Assembly (NCBI GenBank): GCA_016932835.1
Contig: JAFGCD010000048.1
Coordinates: forward strand, 1-35,123
Direction of reading: 5' to 3'
Length of the DNA: 35,123 nt
Source of the DNA: Sedimentisphaerales bacterium
Lineage (GTDB): Bacteria; Planctomycetota; Phycisphaerae; Sedimentisphaerales; Anaerobacaceae
Below the pieces are notes generated by a model. It was not told the DNA's origin. It saw only the letters and a program-made list of their open reading frames with translations, and did no database searches. Both the position numbers and the translations under genes were made by a program. Shown here piece by piece: positions 1-8,484 of the stretch (position 1 is its first letter; the number at the start of each line of letters is the position of its first letter).

Positions 1-8
1 ATTGCATA

Positions 9-13
9 CTCCT
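9..13 (-). promoter_or_regulatory. Possible Shine-Dalgarno site of a gene off the left edge
   Basis: Read on the minus strand this is AGGAG, followed one base later by an ATG at position 7. That spacing is too short for normal initiation, so the true start would lie just beyond the window. It suggests a gene transcribed leftward, divergent from the NifU-like gene. No coding sequence of it is visible. Confidence 0.3.
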
Positions 14-18
14 AAAAT

Positions 19-35
19 CTGTAATTGCTTTACAG
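19..35. promoter_or_regulatory. Perfect 6-5-6 inverted repeat, operator-like
   Basis: CTGTAA, five spacer bases, then TTACAG form a perfect dyad in the AT-rich space between the left-edge divergent gene (if real) and the promoter of the NifU-like gene. The size and symmetry fit a dimeric repressor site. No regulator can be named, and a chance dyad is possible. Confidence 0.3.
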
Positions 36-153
36 ACAAAGAGTAACATAACCAAAAACAGCGCGCCAGTTTATTTTCACAGACACGCCCCGCACAAACA
101 GCCTTTTTGCCCCGTCACACAGCAGAAAAATAGCTGGCTAAATGCCAAATCGC

Positions 154-162
154 TGATATAAT
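154..162 (+). promoter_or_regulatory. Extended -10 promoter for the NifU-like gene
   Basis: TGATATAAT contains a perfect TATAAT at 157-162 preceded by the TG of an extended -10 element. The best -35 (TGGCTA at 135-140, 16-base spacer) is weak, as is usual for extended -10 promoters. Transcription would begin near 169, giving a leader of about 25 bases before the start codon at 195. Confidence 0.6.
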
Positions 163-194
163 AGCGCCGTTGATAAATTTTTTGGAGCCTTCTT

Positions 195-464
195 ATGTGT
201 GAAAACTGCGGCTGTAGCGAAAAAAACGCCGACCAAACCATCCAGGATAAAGTCAAAGAAACACTCGACAGCATTCGCCCCAGCCTGCAGGCTCATGGCG
301 GAGACGTCGAATTTGTAGGTCTGGACGACGACAACACGGTGAGATTACGCCTCCAGGGCGCCTGCCAGGGCTGCCCCGGCGCTCAGATGACTATGAAAAT
401 GGGCATCGAGCGAATTCTCAAGGAGAAGGTCCCCGAAGTAAAAGAGGTGCTCGCCGTAGCCTGA
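195..464 (+). CDS. NifU-like iron-sulfur cluster scaffold domain protein
   Basis: An 89-residue protein consisting of a single NifU C-terminal (Nfu-type) domain. Such proteins hold a transient Fe-S cluster on a CxxC pair, usually at a dimer interface, and pass it to target enzymes in the cytoplasm. The pair is visible in GACQGCPGAQ near residue 57. The N-terminal half carries the usual helix and the AHGGDVEFV segment. The ATG is preceded by TTGGAG about eight bases upstream, and a TATAAT promoter lies 33 bases upstream. The gene stands alone and converges on the methyltransferase gene that ends at 514. Its small size matches stand-alone Nfu proteins. No sulfurtransferase or other Isc/Suf gene is in the window. 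Confidence 0.9.
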   Translation: MCENCGCSEKNADQTIQDKVKETLDSIRPSLQAHGGDVEFVGLDDDNTVRLRLQGACQGCPGAQMTMKMGIERILKEKVPEVKEVLAVA

Positions 465-513
465 GAGACTTCTCCCGGCCCCGGTACCCGCCGACACGGG
501 CACATAAACACAA

Positions 514-1290
514 TCAAGCCATTCTCTCGATCTCTATCGTCTGGAACATGCCCAGCAGACCGCTAAGCGGAGACAATATATATTCCAGCGCCTTCACTGC
601 CGGGTAAGTGAATGATGGAACAAGTTGTCTCAGTGTCAGACCCCCGCTGAGAAGATACCGCAGCGGGCTATGATTGCGCCGCCGCAAAATCCGCAGCGAG
701 GGGAATTCTTCTTCGAATACCTTCCGATCCCGCGAAAATATTATCCAGGGCAAAGCCCCGTTGCCATGTGACAGCGGCCCGCCTTCGCCAAGCTCCCAGC
801 CCGCGCCGGTATCGAAGGCCTCGTGATGAAAGTTCTTATAGATGAAGCGCGACCAGACCGTATTCGCAGGCTCGATCATTACAATCTTGCCTCCGACTTT
901 CAAACACCGCAACGCCTCCCTGAAAAACGCCCTCGGATCGGCGATATGGTGCAGGACGTCGATCATGAAAAAGCCATCAACGCTCGCCGCCTCGAACGGC
1001 ATCTCAATTGCCGAAAAAATCTTATCGACATTCGGCAATGCAAGAATGTCCGATGTGATAACGTTGCCGATAACCTCCCTGATAAAGCCCCCGCCGCTGC
1101 CGAGTTCGACAAGCACTTTCCCAGCCGAGTCGGGCGTCGCCTCTAAAAACTGCCGGTAAAAATCTACGTATATCCTCTTGAGAAAACCCTTGGATTGTAT
1201 GATCCTCCCGTGCAGCGCGGTAACGGCAGGATCGTCAAGGTCTTCAATGTGCCTCGTCTGCGGCAGTTTGAGCCATTCGATTAGCTTCAT
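514..1290 (-). CDS. Class I SAM-dependent methyltransferase
   Basis: About 258 residues with a class I Rossmann methyltransferase core. Motif I is VELGSGGGF, an acidic turn follows at TSDIL, and the post-motif segment MIDVLHHIADP resembles Methyltransf_11 proteins. The acceptor cannot be told from sequence. Its place as last gene after a glycosyltransferase fusion and an FkbM methyltransferase suggests modification of a surface glycan or lipid-linked sugar (inference). I chose the ATG at 1290 because it overlaps the stop of the FkbM gene as ATGA, a typical translational coupling. A TTG at 1299 would extend it by three residues. The end converges on the NifU-like gene 49 bases away. Confidence 0.8.
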   Translation of the reverse strand: MKLIEWLKLPQTRHIEDLDDPAVTALHGRIIQSKGFLKRIYVDFYRQFLEATPDSAGKVLVELGSGGGFIREVIGNVITSDILALPNVDKIFSAIEMPFEAASVDGFFMIDVLHHIADPRAFFREALRCLKVGGKIVMIEPANTVWSRFIYKNFHHEAFDTGAGWELGEGGPLSHGNGALPWIIFSRDRKVFEEEFPSLRILRRRNHSPLRYLLSGGLTLRQLVPSFTYPAVKALEYILSPLSGLLGMFQTIEIERMA

Positions 1291-2144
1291 GAGGCGCAAT
1301 ACCGTGCCAGAATATCAATAGTACCTTTGGACGGAATATGCCGGCGGTAATTCTCGGCGTCTATTCTTCGATTATTGCTGCTGTTGAATAAAGAGTAGTT
1401 CAGGGCGGCAAAGAACTTCAAGTATTCTGCGAAATCGACATCCCGCTCGGCCAGAATGTAAAGCCCCACTTCGAAAATCACGGCCGGTTTGAATCTGCCA
1501 ATCACCTTCGCGGCCCCTCTCAGAACCTCAAGCTCATGGCCGTCGGTGTCTATCTTGATAAAATCCAGTCTTTCGATTCCCTCTTTTTCGCAGAAATCAT
1601 CCAAAGACACCGCTCCGACCCCCTCCGTCGATTTCGCCGTACCGCCGTGCACGCTGTGTCTGCTTTCATCGGCGGCACCGCCGACCTTCCAGCTTGCATA
1701 GGCCTTGATGTCCGTTTCCACACATGTCTGCGACGATACAAAGCTCTTGACCGCAACAACACGCCGCCCAAGTTCGGGATTGAGCTCCAGATTCTTCTGC
1801 AACTTGGCGAAAGCATAGTGTGTCGGCTCGAAAGAATATACCTTGCCAAGCGGGGCGAGTTTGGCGAATTGCAGCGTCATCATCCCGCAATTCGCGCCGA
1901 CATCGAATACCACCGCATCTTCCGGCAAAGCACATCCCTTGTTGCGGGTAATGTGCTTTTGAAAACCCCCGAACAAAAACATCGACAAGTCGATCCCCTC
2001 CGACAGGTCCACTTCGTATCTGATTCCGTTGCGGACAATAATACGCCGGTCACGACGGCAAAAAACGTGCACAACCCTGTAAAGCAACCCTGCCAGAAAT
2101 ATCTTGATTCGGGTTATAGGCAACTTGTTAATCAACTTATTCAT
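1287..2144 (-). CDS. FkbM family methyltransferase
   Basis: About 285 residues. FkbM proteins are SAM-dependent O-methyltransferases, often acting on sugars of polysaccharides or glycolipids. Visible marks are motif I VFDVGANCG (about residues 79-87), FEPTH (about 105-109) and the late motif IDTDGHE (about 198-204) that is characteristic of FkbM. A stretch from about residue 140 to 180 is less conserved. The open frame reaches back to 2204, but that would overlap the upstream gene by 52 bases. The ATG at 2144, nine bases after the upstream stop and preceded by GAGA, is the better start. It ends in an ATGA overlap with the next methyltransferase. The acceptor is unknown. Confidence 0.82.
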   Translation of the reverse strand: MNKLINKLPITRIKIFLAGLLYRVVHVFCRRDRRIIVRNGIRYEVDLSEGIDLSMFLFGGFQKHITRNKGCALPEDAVVFDVGANCGMMTLQFAKLAPLGKVYSFEPTHYAFAKLQKNLELNPELGRRVVAVKSFVSSQTCVETDIKAYASWKVGGAADESRHSVHGGTAKSTEGVGAVSLDDFCEKEGIERLDFIKIDTDGHELEVLRGAAKVIGRFKPAVIFEVGLYILAERDVDFAEYLKFFAALNYSLFNSSNNRRIDAENYRRHIPSKGTIDILARYCAS

Positions 2145-2152
2145 CGAATTTC

Positions 2153-3631
2153 TCAGTCCCGGGATTTCTCGGCCTTCGACGCCTGGTGCTTCCTTCCGAG
2201 CCACTTAATCTTCTTGAACGCTATCCAGCTCATCTTCAGCAGCAGCCAGCCGTGAGCGAATCGGCTGATACTCGTCGAGCCGTATGTCCGCGCGCGATAA
2301 GCGACCGGAACCTCGACCACCTTGAAGTTCTGCTTTACCGCACCGAAGATAAGGTCGAAATCGCCGAACGGGTCGAAGTCGCCGAAATACGACCGATTCG
2401 CGGCTATCAGCTCGTAATTCGCCTTGCTTATCATCTTCGTACCGCAAAGCGTATCTCTGAACCGCTGCCCGAGAAGCCAGGTAAACAAAACGCTGAAAAA
2501 CTTGTTGCCCAGCAAATTCAAGAAACGCATCGCCTGTTTCTCCATCGGATACACCAGACGCGAGCCGTTTATATATTCGCCCTTGCCGTCGCGAAGCGCC
2601 CTGTAAAACTTGGGAAGGTCTTCCGGGGGCGCCGTCAGGTCCGCGTCCTGGATGACCAGAATATCGCCTGTCGCAGCCGCGAAGCCCTTTCGCACCGCGT
2701 CGCCCTTGCCGATTCCGTCGCCCTGGTGAATCAGGCTGATTCTCCGATCCGGGTATTGCGATATGCAGCGTTCTATCTCCTCGGCCGTGCCGTCCGTGCT
2801 GTTGCCGTCAACGAAAATTATCTCTGTCTCCCTGCCCATCCGGGGAATCCGTTTTATGGCGTCTTCGATATTGCCGCGCTCGTTCCTGCACGGGACAATA
2901 ACCGAAACCGACAAATCCGAATCGCTCTTCGCAACCGCCGCAGGGCGGGCTATCACCAGGTTCACAAGATTGAAATACCGAAATATCGGCAGCAGGGAAA
3001 GAATATAATTGCACAAGGCCGTCAGGGGCGGCAGCCGCTTCGGCATCATCAGGTAGGATGCGCTGCGGATAACGTCGAACCCGCTCAATTCCAGCAGGTT
3101 CGAAATATCCTGGGACGGAAGCCAGTTCTGGTAAGAGTTGGGCTTGCGAACCCTCAGCGAAGAACCGATGCTCATTATCCCTTCCCAAAGATGGTTGTAA
3201 TACGTGATGACTATCCGCGTATGCTCGTCCGTCACGCCCGCAATGCGCTCAAGAACCGCCTGGATGTCGTGCCAGCCGCCCAGCGAATTGCAGATCAGAA
3301 CGTAATCGAATTTCTCGTCAAGCTCCAGCTCGTGCGGGTCCATCTCGAAAAAGTGCAAATGACCGAAACGCTTCTTCGCCAGAGCAATCGCATCGGCATT
3401 GCTGTCGATTCCGACCCCATACGACGGCTCGACAGCCGCTAACAAGTCACCGCAATCACAGCCCACATGCAGAACCCTGCTGCCCGGACGAACCACGAAC
3501 CTGTAAATCCGATCCAGCCACCCGTAGTAATAGGAATTACGCTTCCTCCAGCGAAGCAGCGCCTCCTCGCTCGAACGATTGCCTGCTTCCCTTGCAGGCG
3601 ACTCCGAAATTTGTTTCTCTGACTGAACCAT
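2153..3631 (-). CDS. Fused methyltransferase and family 2 glycosyltransferase
   Basis: About 492 residues in two domains. Residues 1 to about 230 form a SAM-dependent methyltransferase, with motif I VLHVGCDCGD near 53-62 and an acidic GIDS after strand 2. From about 240 on it is a GT2 glycosyltransferase of the DPM1/WcaA type, with SVIVPCRNE, DGNSTDGT, the metal-binding DADLT (about 329-333) and a C-terminal hydrophobic stretch suggesting membrane association. GT2 enzymes of this type often load sugars on polyprenyl phosphate. The fusion suggests one protein both builds and methylates a glycolipid or glycan (inference). The ATG at 3631 has GGGGTG nine bases upstream; a GTG at 3643 is an alternative. 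It lies 35 bases behind mtnA and leads the glycan-modifying trio. Confidence 0.82.
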   Translation of the reverse strand: MVQSEKQISESPAREAGNRSSEEALLRWRKRNSYYYGWLDRIYRFVVRPGSRVLHVGCDCGDLLAAVEPSYGVGIDSNADAIALAKKRFGHLHFFEMDPHELELDEKFDYVLICNSLGGWHDIQAVLERIAGVTDEHTRIVITYYNHLWEGIMSIGSSLRVRKPNSYQNWLPSQDISNLLELSGFDVIRSASYLMMPKRLPPLTALCNYILSLLPIFRYFNLVNLVIARPAAVAKSDSDLSVSVIVPCRNERGNIEDAIKRIPRMGRETEIIFVDGNSTDGTAEEIERCISQYPDRRISLIHQGDGIGKGDAVRKGFAAATGDILVIQDADLTAPPEDLPKFYRALRDGKGEYINGSRLVYPMEKQAMRFLNLLGNKFFSVLFTWLLGQRFRDTLCGTKMISKANYELIAANRSYFGDFDPFGDFDLIFGAVKQNFKVVEVPVAYRARTYGSTSISRFAHGWLLLKMSWIAFKKIKWLGRKHQASKAEKSRD

Positions 3632-3666
3632 AAACTTTAGCACCCCAATCCCGTTTCGCCCCGGCC

Positions 3667-4728
3667 TTATCCCAAATGCCTGCGCACACTCTGCGTAGTC
3701 GGTTTCTCAATCACACCCCTTTCCGTAATGATAGCGGTAATGTCCCTCGCCTCGGTAACGTCGAAAGCCGGATTGCAGACATCAACGCCGTCCGGAGCCG
3801 TCTGCGACCCGCCGAAGCGCCTTACCTCCTCGGCGGCCCTTTCTTCGATTGGTATCTCGCCGCCGCTCTTTATACTCAAATCGAACGTGCTCGAAGGAGC
3901 CGCGATATAGAACGGTATGCTGTGCCTGGCCGCAAGGATACTCAGGCTGTATGTGCCTATCTTGTTCGCCGTATCGCCGTTGGCGGCGATTCGGTCCGCG
4001 CCGGTTATCACCGCATCTATCTTGCCCTGCTTCATCAGCCAGCCGGCCATATCGTCGCAGATTACCGCAACCTTGATGCCGGCCCGCCCAAGCTCCCACG
4101 CCGTCAGCCGCGCACCCTGCAGCAGCGGGCGGGTCTCATCCGCATAGACCTGAAATTCTCTGCCCTTCGCATGTGCCTCGAACATCGGCGACAACGCCGT
4201 GCCCTGTCCCGCCGTCGCCAGCGCCCCCGCGTTGCAGTGTGTCAGAATACCGGCGCCGGCTTTGATGAATTTCTCGCCGTTGCGGCCGATCCGCCGGCAC
4301 ATCTCCACGTCTTCGGCGCAAATCGAATGAGCCTCTTTCAAAACAAAATCACGTAAGGCGGCAATATCCGTTTCGCGCCGCCCGGCTGCAAACTCTTCCG
4401 CTTTCGTGCGAACCCGCTCCAGCGCCCAGAACAAATTCACAGCCGTCGGACGGGCCGAAGACAGAAATTCACACGATTCGGCAAGAACCTCAAGACCACG
4501 CTCGATGCTCTCGTTCGACTCAACCTTCTGCATGCCAAGAACCACCCCGTAGGCCGCCGATACGCCTATCGCAGGCGCCCCGCGAACGGCGAGCGTCCTT
4601 ATCGCTTCGTAAAGCTGCCCCGTATCCCGGCACTCAAGACGCACGAACTTGCCCGGCAGCAGCCGCTGGTCAACAAGCTCCAGAAAACCGCCGGCGTCAC
4701 CGATCCATTTCAATGTGTGAAAAACCAT
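3667..4728 (-). CDS. mtnA: S-methyl-5-thioribose-1-phosphate isomerase
   Basis: This 353-residue enzyme converts 5-methylthioribose-1-phosphate to the ribulose form in methionine salvage. Family marks are present: RGAPAIG at about 49-55, THCNAGALAT with the catalytic Cys at about 165, ADETRPLLQGARLTAWEL in the phosphate-binding region, and GADRIAANGD with the catalytic Asp at about 245. Length is normal. The relatives eIF2B-alpha and ribose-1,5-bisphosphate isomerase are less likely, because the Cys and Asp motifs are MtnA-like. GGAGG lies about 11 bases before the ATG. No other methionine-salvage gene is nearby. Three downstream methyltransferase genes would produce SAH rather than methylthioadenosine, so a functional link is not obvious. 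Confidence 0.93.
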   Translation of the reverse strand: MVFHTLKWIGDAGGFLELVDQRLLPGKFVRLECRDTGQLYEAIRTLAVRGAPAIGVSAAYGVVLGMQKVESNESIERGLEVLAESCEFLSSARPTAVNLFWALERVRTKAEEFAAGRRETDIAALRDFVLKEAHSICAEDVEMCRRIGRNGEKFIKAGAGILTHCNAGALATAGQGTALSPMFEAHAKGREFQVYADETRPLLQGARLTAWELGRAGIKVAVICDDMAGWLMKQGKIDAVITGADRIAANGDTANKIGTYSLSILAARHSIPFYIAAPSSTFDLSIKSGGEIPIEERAAEEVRRFGGSQTAPDGVDVCNPAFDVTEARDITAIITERGVIEKPTTQSVRRHLG

Positions 4729-4784
4729 AAAGGACTTGCCTCCGGGGCTTTATCGCATGTTCCCTTGCTCATATTCGTTATCGA

Positions 4785-6830
4785 CTATCTGTCTTGTTCC
4801 CTGTAGATTTTCCCCTCTCGGTAATCCCGCCAGGCACATTCGAAAGCCTTGGTGTCACTCGGGCAGGCCCGCAACGCAACATCGCTGCAACGGAATAAAT
4901 CCCTTTCATCCCTGTCATACTCCACCTGCAGCACCGATTCTCTCAATGACGGATTCTCAGGCTTGAACTTCAATACCCTCCCCGTAAACTCGTCCACGAT
5001 ATCAGGGTGTATTTCAACTCCCTCCTCGGCAATAACAAGATGCGACCCCCTCGACCCGCTGCCCCGCCCGAGCAACTCGTCAATCGCCTTCAAATAGGCA
5101 ACACTCGTCAATGCCAAATGCTCGGCTTTTATCGCCCAGACCATTTCCTTCCGCCCGTTCACCATCAGCCCCTTCTGCTCGATTACATTGTACAGTCCCA
5201 ATGCATCCTTGAGAGCCTCGCGAACGTCCTGTGCCTCCCTGATATGTCCCGCCGAAGCCGTCATAAGGGCCTGGACTCTCTTGATAACCTGTTTGGGCAT
5301 GGGGCCGGCTGATGTCTTGTAGTCTTCGAAGCGGGCAAGCAATTCATCTATCTGCTCGTCAATCTCACTCCGGTATTCCGCATAGTCCGGCAGCTCAGAA
5401 CCATAAACATTCACAATGTATTCCGCCGCACGCAAACCGCCCACCTGCCCGGCGTTCAACGCCGAACCCCCCGGACGCTTGACGCCGTGAGTCCCGGCCA
5501 TCTCCCCGATTACGAAAGTGCCCGGAATATTCGACTCCCACCACCTGTTCACGGAAAAACCGCCGTTGTTATGCTGGGCGCAGACGGCTATCTCAAGCGG
5601 TTCGCTGTGTAAATCAATCCCGTTTTCTTTGTATATCTCGATGGCCTGAGGATTCATCGCTTCGAGCCGTTCGATGGGACTCGCCTGGACTGCGCCCGCA
5701 TCTTCCAGATACTCACGCGCTTCCGGCTCCAGGGCGTCTATCGCAAATAACTCCATCGAATCGATGCCGAGAGGATTATGCATGAAGTCCATAAACACGC
5801 GCCTGCCATTCTGCGTCTCGTTGAAAACAAGAACATCGATCAGCGAAGACTGAAAATTCTCAATTCGCTGCGGGTCGAAAGGCCACTGATAGCCCTTGAG
5901 AAAAATATTCGTCGCCATCCTGCTCATCGACGGGAAACAGTCGGCGAGAAAGTCGTACTCGTCGCCGCCCCTGGAATCGGTGCTGTAGATTCGCGGGATC
6001 GCCTGCATGTATGTCCCCGAAACATTCCACCGGAACTTGATGCTCGCCAGGCCGAACTGCGACTCCGTCAGGTTCTCTGCAACCAGACCCGCCTTGAATG
6101 CCAGGCCGTGAATCCCGAACTGTCCCTGCGGATAAACGCTCGTCTTGTATAACTCGCCCGGCCCGCCCGCCGCCAGCACAATGTTCGCACAGAGATAAAC
6201 GTTTATTACGTTGTATCTGTTGTGAATCCTTTTCGTGTCGTAAGTCACTATCCCCGCAACCCGCTTAGACCCGCCCGCCCCGACAGTCAGCAGGTGAACT
6301 GCCTCCTGCCTGTCCGCTATTTCAATACCGTAACCCTCGACCTGCCTCTGCAGGCATTCGCTCATAAGCCTGCTCGTCTTGGGACCCGCCGACGTCGCCC
6401 TCTCGGACGGGTCGTGGTCTGTCTTGTACCCGACAAAGCCGCCCATAGAATCCGTCGGAAACGGCACGCCCGCCCGGACAAGATGATAGAACTCCCGAAG
6501 AGAACCAATCGCCTCGACAAGGGCCGAATCGCCGTGGCAGCACCCCGCCGCCGTAAGACTCTGAGCAAATGCCTCGGCGCTGTCCGGCACTGCAGGGCTT
6601 GTCCCCATCTTGTAGTAGGTCTGCTTGTCCGAGCCGCTCATCCGAGAAGCGCCCAGAGATACCCCGCCCGTAACCACCAAAATCCGCTCCTGAGGCTCCG
6701 CCAGACCTTTCTGCTTCATAAACTCGTAAAGGTGAACTGCGCAGTTCATCCCCGCAGCGCCGGAACCGACAATAACCGTGTTGTACCGGTGATACACAAT
6801 CTTCTGACTTGCTGTCCGCCTGGTTTCCAC
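4785..6830 (-). CDS. FAD-binding fumarate reductase/aspartate oxidase-like flavoprotein
   Basis: 681 residues of the succinate dehydrogenase/fumarate reductase flavoprotein superfamily. The N-terminal dinucleotide fold reads VIVGSGAAGMN (about 19-29). The second FAD contact is LAAGGPG near 219-225. The segment HNNGGF ... GEMAGTHGVKRPGGSALNAG (about 420-461) corresponds to the FAD/active-site region, and GSRGSH (about 592-597) sits in the C-terminal helical domain as in FrdA and NadB. Members reduce or oxidise C-C bonds next to carboxylates; the substrate here is unknown. The start is GTG, with AGAAGA nine bases upstream and the aldolase stop 11 bases upstream, so it is cotranscribed. No FrdB or cytochrome partner is present, so it probably is not a respiratory complex II. 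True L-aspartate oxidase is possible but the context does not support it. Confidence 0.78.
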   Translation of the reverse strand: METRRTASQKIVYHRYNTVIVGSGAAGMNCAVHLYEFMKQKGLAEPQERILVVTGGVSLGASRMSGSDKQTYYKMGTSPAVPDSAEAFAQSLTAAGCCHGDSALVEAIGSLREFYHLVRAGVPFPTDSMGGFVGYKTDHDPSERATSAGPKTSRLMSECLQRQVEGYGIEIADRQEAVHLLTVGAGGSKRVAGIVTYDTKRIHNRYNVINVYLCANIVLAAGGPGELYKTSVYPQGQFGIHGLAFKAGLVAENLTESQFGLASIKFRWNVSGTYMQAIPRIYSTDSRGGDEYDFLADCFPSMSRMATNIFLKGYQWPFDPQRIENFQSSLIDVLVFNETQNGRRVFMDFMHNPLGIDSMELFAIDALEPEAREYLEDAGAVQASPIERLEAMNPQAIEIYKENGIDLHSEPLEIAVCAQHNNGGFSVNRWWESNIPGTFVIGEMAGTHGVKRPGGSALNAGQVGGLRAAEYIVNVYGSELPDYAEYRSEIDEQIDELLARFEDYKTSAGPMPKQVIKRVQALMTASAGHIREAQDVREALKDALGLYNVIEQKGLMVNGRKEMVWAIKAEHLALTSVAYLKAIDELLGRGSGSRGSHLVIAEEGVEIHPDIVDEFTGRVLKFKPENPSLRESVLQVEYDRDERDLFRCSDVALRACPSDTKAFECAWRDYREGKIYREQDR

Positions 6831-6841
6831 TGTTCTGTCTT

Positions 6842-7627
6842 CTATGAAATATTGAAGTCTCGGCCGGTAGCTTGACTTATCTCTTCGATCGAGGCCTCGG
6901 CAAAATTAACATCCGGATATTTCTCGGCCCGCAAAGTATCTATCAGGTGCTTTATTGCGGTAAGTTCCCGGGCCAGAAGCTCGTAATCCTGTTCCTCCGC
7001 TATCTTCTTCATCGTTTCCTTTTCGATCATGCTGAACGAGCCTCCCACCACCAGGACACCCGCATCAATATAATCGGGTATATTGCCCTGGTTGGTCCCG
7101 CCCGTGGGCACCAGGCTGATGATCTTGTGCAGCGGAGCATCGATAGCCTTAACAAACCCGGCGCCGCCAAGCTGGCTCGCCGGGAATATCTTGCATAAAT
7201 TCGCACCCATCGAGAACTGCTCGGCAATCTCGCTCGCACTGCCGCAGCCCGGAATCAACGGGACCAGGCCGCCGAGTGACTCATACGCCGACGCGCTGAA
7301 ATTGATAGCAGATACCAGATAGCACGCCCCAGCGTCCATGGCCTCCTCAAGACAAGGCAGCGGGTCCTCCGAATGGACCTTGTTATATATACCCAGCATC
7401 GCCGGATAATTAACCAGGCTCGCCGCCCCGGCGACAAAATCAGGCAGCTCTTCACGCAGACGACGCAGTTTCTCCAAAGGCTTGCTGATTCGGCAGGTCA
7501 CCTCCATATTGTTTACCCCAGCCTTGATCAGGGCCTGGGCCGTTTTGATAATATCGAGCTTGTCCTGGTTGAAAACCAGAATAAAACCGTCCCTCAACAA
7601 AGTCGTAATCGTGCCCTTAACATCCAT
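6842..7627 (-). CDS. KDPG/KHG aldolase-like enzyme
   Basis: 261 residues with the class I aldolase TIM-barrel of the Eda family, which cleaves 2-keto-3-deoxy acids to pyruvate and an aldehyde. Key residues match: MEVTCR with Glu at about 42 and Arg at 46, the Schiff-base Lys at about 146 in LCKIFPAS, and the phosphate-site segment VPTGGTNQGN followed by VVGGSF. E. coli Eda is about 213 residues; this protein has an extra helical tail of about 45 residues. The ATG at 7627 is set by a perfect AGGAGG seven bases upstream; an in-frame extension to 7693 lacks such a site. It sits between an SDR and a fumarate-reductase-like protein, so the substrate may be an unusual keto acid rather than KDPG. 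Confidence 0.85.
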   Translation of the reverse strand: MDVKGTITTLLRDGFILVFNQDKLDIIKTAQALIKAGVNNMEVTCRISKPLEKLRRLREELPDFVAGAASLVNYPAMLGIYNKVHSEDPLPCLEEAMDAGACYLVSAINFSASAYESLGGLVPLIPGCGSASEIAEQFSMGANLCKIFPASQLGGAGFVKAIDAPLHKIISLVPTGGTNQGNIPDYIDAGVLVVGGSFSMIEKETMKKIAEEQDYELLARELTAIKHLIDTLRAEKYPDVNFAEASIEEISQATGRDFNIS

Positions 7628-7634
7628 CTCGATA

Positions 7635-7640
7635 CCTCCT
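7635..7640 (-). promoter_or_regulatory. Perfect Shine-Dalgarno site of the aldolase gene
   Basis: AGGAGG on the minus strand, seven bases before the ATG at 7627. It is the strongest ribosome binding site in the operon and fixes the aldolase start, 22 codons inside the longer open frame. Confidence 0.85.
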
Positions 7641-7697
7641 GCTCGCATCAATTCAGCAAACCGTATTCTCTGCAATCCGTCGCGACATATCAAGCCC

Positions 7698-8468
7698 CTA
7701 AAGCCTCTTCAAATGAAACCCGCCGTCAACGTCTATCACGCTGCCGGTCGAAAAATCCAGCTTCCCCGTCGCAATAGCGCCGACGACCTTGGCCGCATCT
7801 TCCGGCTGGCCCCACCGTCGAATCGGCGTCAGCCCATCCGAAATCAGCTTGTCGTACTTGCCCTTCACCCCGCGGGTCATATCCGTCTCCATTATCCCGC
7901 AACTGACCTCCAGAACAATAATACCGTGCGAGGCTAACCTGTCGGCATAAAGTTTGGTCATCATTCTGACCCCGGCCTTGCTGATACAATACTCGCCGCG
8001 CGACGGCGAACTTGTATAAGCCGAAATCGACCCGATATTCACAATCCGAAACGCACGCTTCGGATGCTCGGCCTTCTGCTCTATCATCCAGTTGGCGACT
8101 AATTGAGTCAGGAAATAGGGGCCCTTCAAATTCGTCCCTATAACCCTGTCGAAGCTCTCCTCCGTAGCTTCGAGGATATCCAGTCGCTTCAGCGGCGCCG
8201 CACCGGCGTTGTTGACGAGCATGTCGCATCTGCCGAACCTGTCCCTCGCCGCCGCAACCAGCCGTTGCCGGTCCTCGGCCTTGCCGATGTCACCCTGCAA
8301 GAATTCGCATCTCGCGCCGAGATTCTCGACTTGCTGCTTGGCTTCCGGCATCGCATCCTGAACGCGATTCAAGACTATATCGTATCCCAGGCTTGCCAGT
8401 TCCAGCGCAATGGCCTTGCCAATACCCCGGCTCGACCCCGTGACAATCGCTACCGGCCTTTCTGACAT
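7698..8468 (-). CDS. Short-chain dehydrogenase/reductase
   Basis: 256 residues, a classical SDR. The cofactor glycine motif TGSSRGIG is at about 10-17, NNAG at 86-89, and the catalytic Ser (about 147-149), Tyr160 and Lys164 appear in SIS and YCISK. Such proteins are often labelled 3-oxoacyl-ACP reductase, but nothing around it concerns fatty acids. Here it probably oxidises or reduces a hydroxyl of the pathway intermediate that the aldolase later cleaves (inference). Basic residues after the glycine motif are few, so the NAD/NADP preference is unclear. It follows the flavin reductase gene after 16 bases and precedes the aldolase after 70 bases, all on one strand. Confidence 0.85.
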   Translation of the reverse strand: MSERPVAIVTGSSRGIGKAIALELASLGYDIVLNRVQDAMPEAKQQVENLGARCEFLQGDIGKAEDRQRLVAAARDRFGRCDMLVNNAGAAPLKRLDILEATEESFDRVIGTNLKGPYFLTQLVANWMIEQKAEHPKRAFRIVNIGSISAYTSSPSRGEYCISKAGVRMMTKLYADRLASHGIIVLEVSCGIMETDMTRGVKGKYDKLISDGLTPIRRWGQPEDAAKVVGAIATGKLDFSTGSVIDVDGGFHLKRL

Positions 8469-8484
8469 TTCAAATCCTCCATGA

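Noticed and set aside
77..274. Minus-strand open frame of 65 codons
   Set aside because: It covers the promoter and start of the NifU-like gene, has no recognisable domain and no ribosome binding site.
2186..3442. Long plus-strand open frame opposite the methyltransferase-glycosyltransferase gene
   Set aside because: Basic, repetitive translation without motifs; the minus-strand frame has clear domains. The same applies to plus frames at 9361-10212, 6222-6875 and 28886-30007.
4785..6830. L-aspartate oxidase (nadB)
   Set aside because: The fold is shared, but no nadA or nadC adjoins, the protein is about 140 residues longer than NadB, and it is cotranscribed with an aldolase and an SDR.
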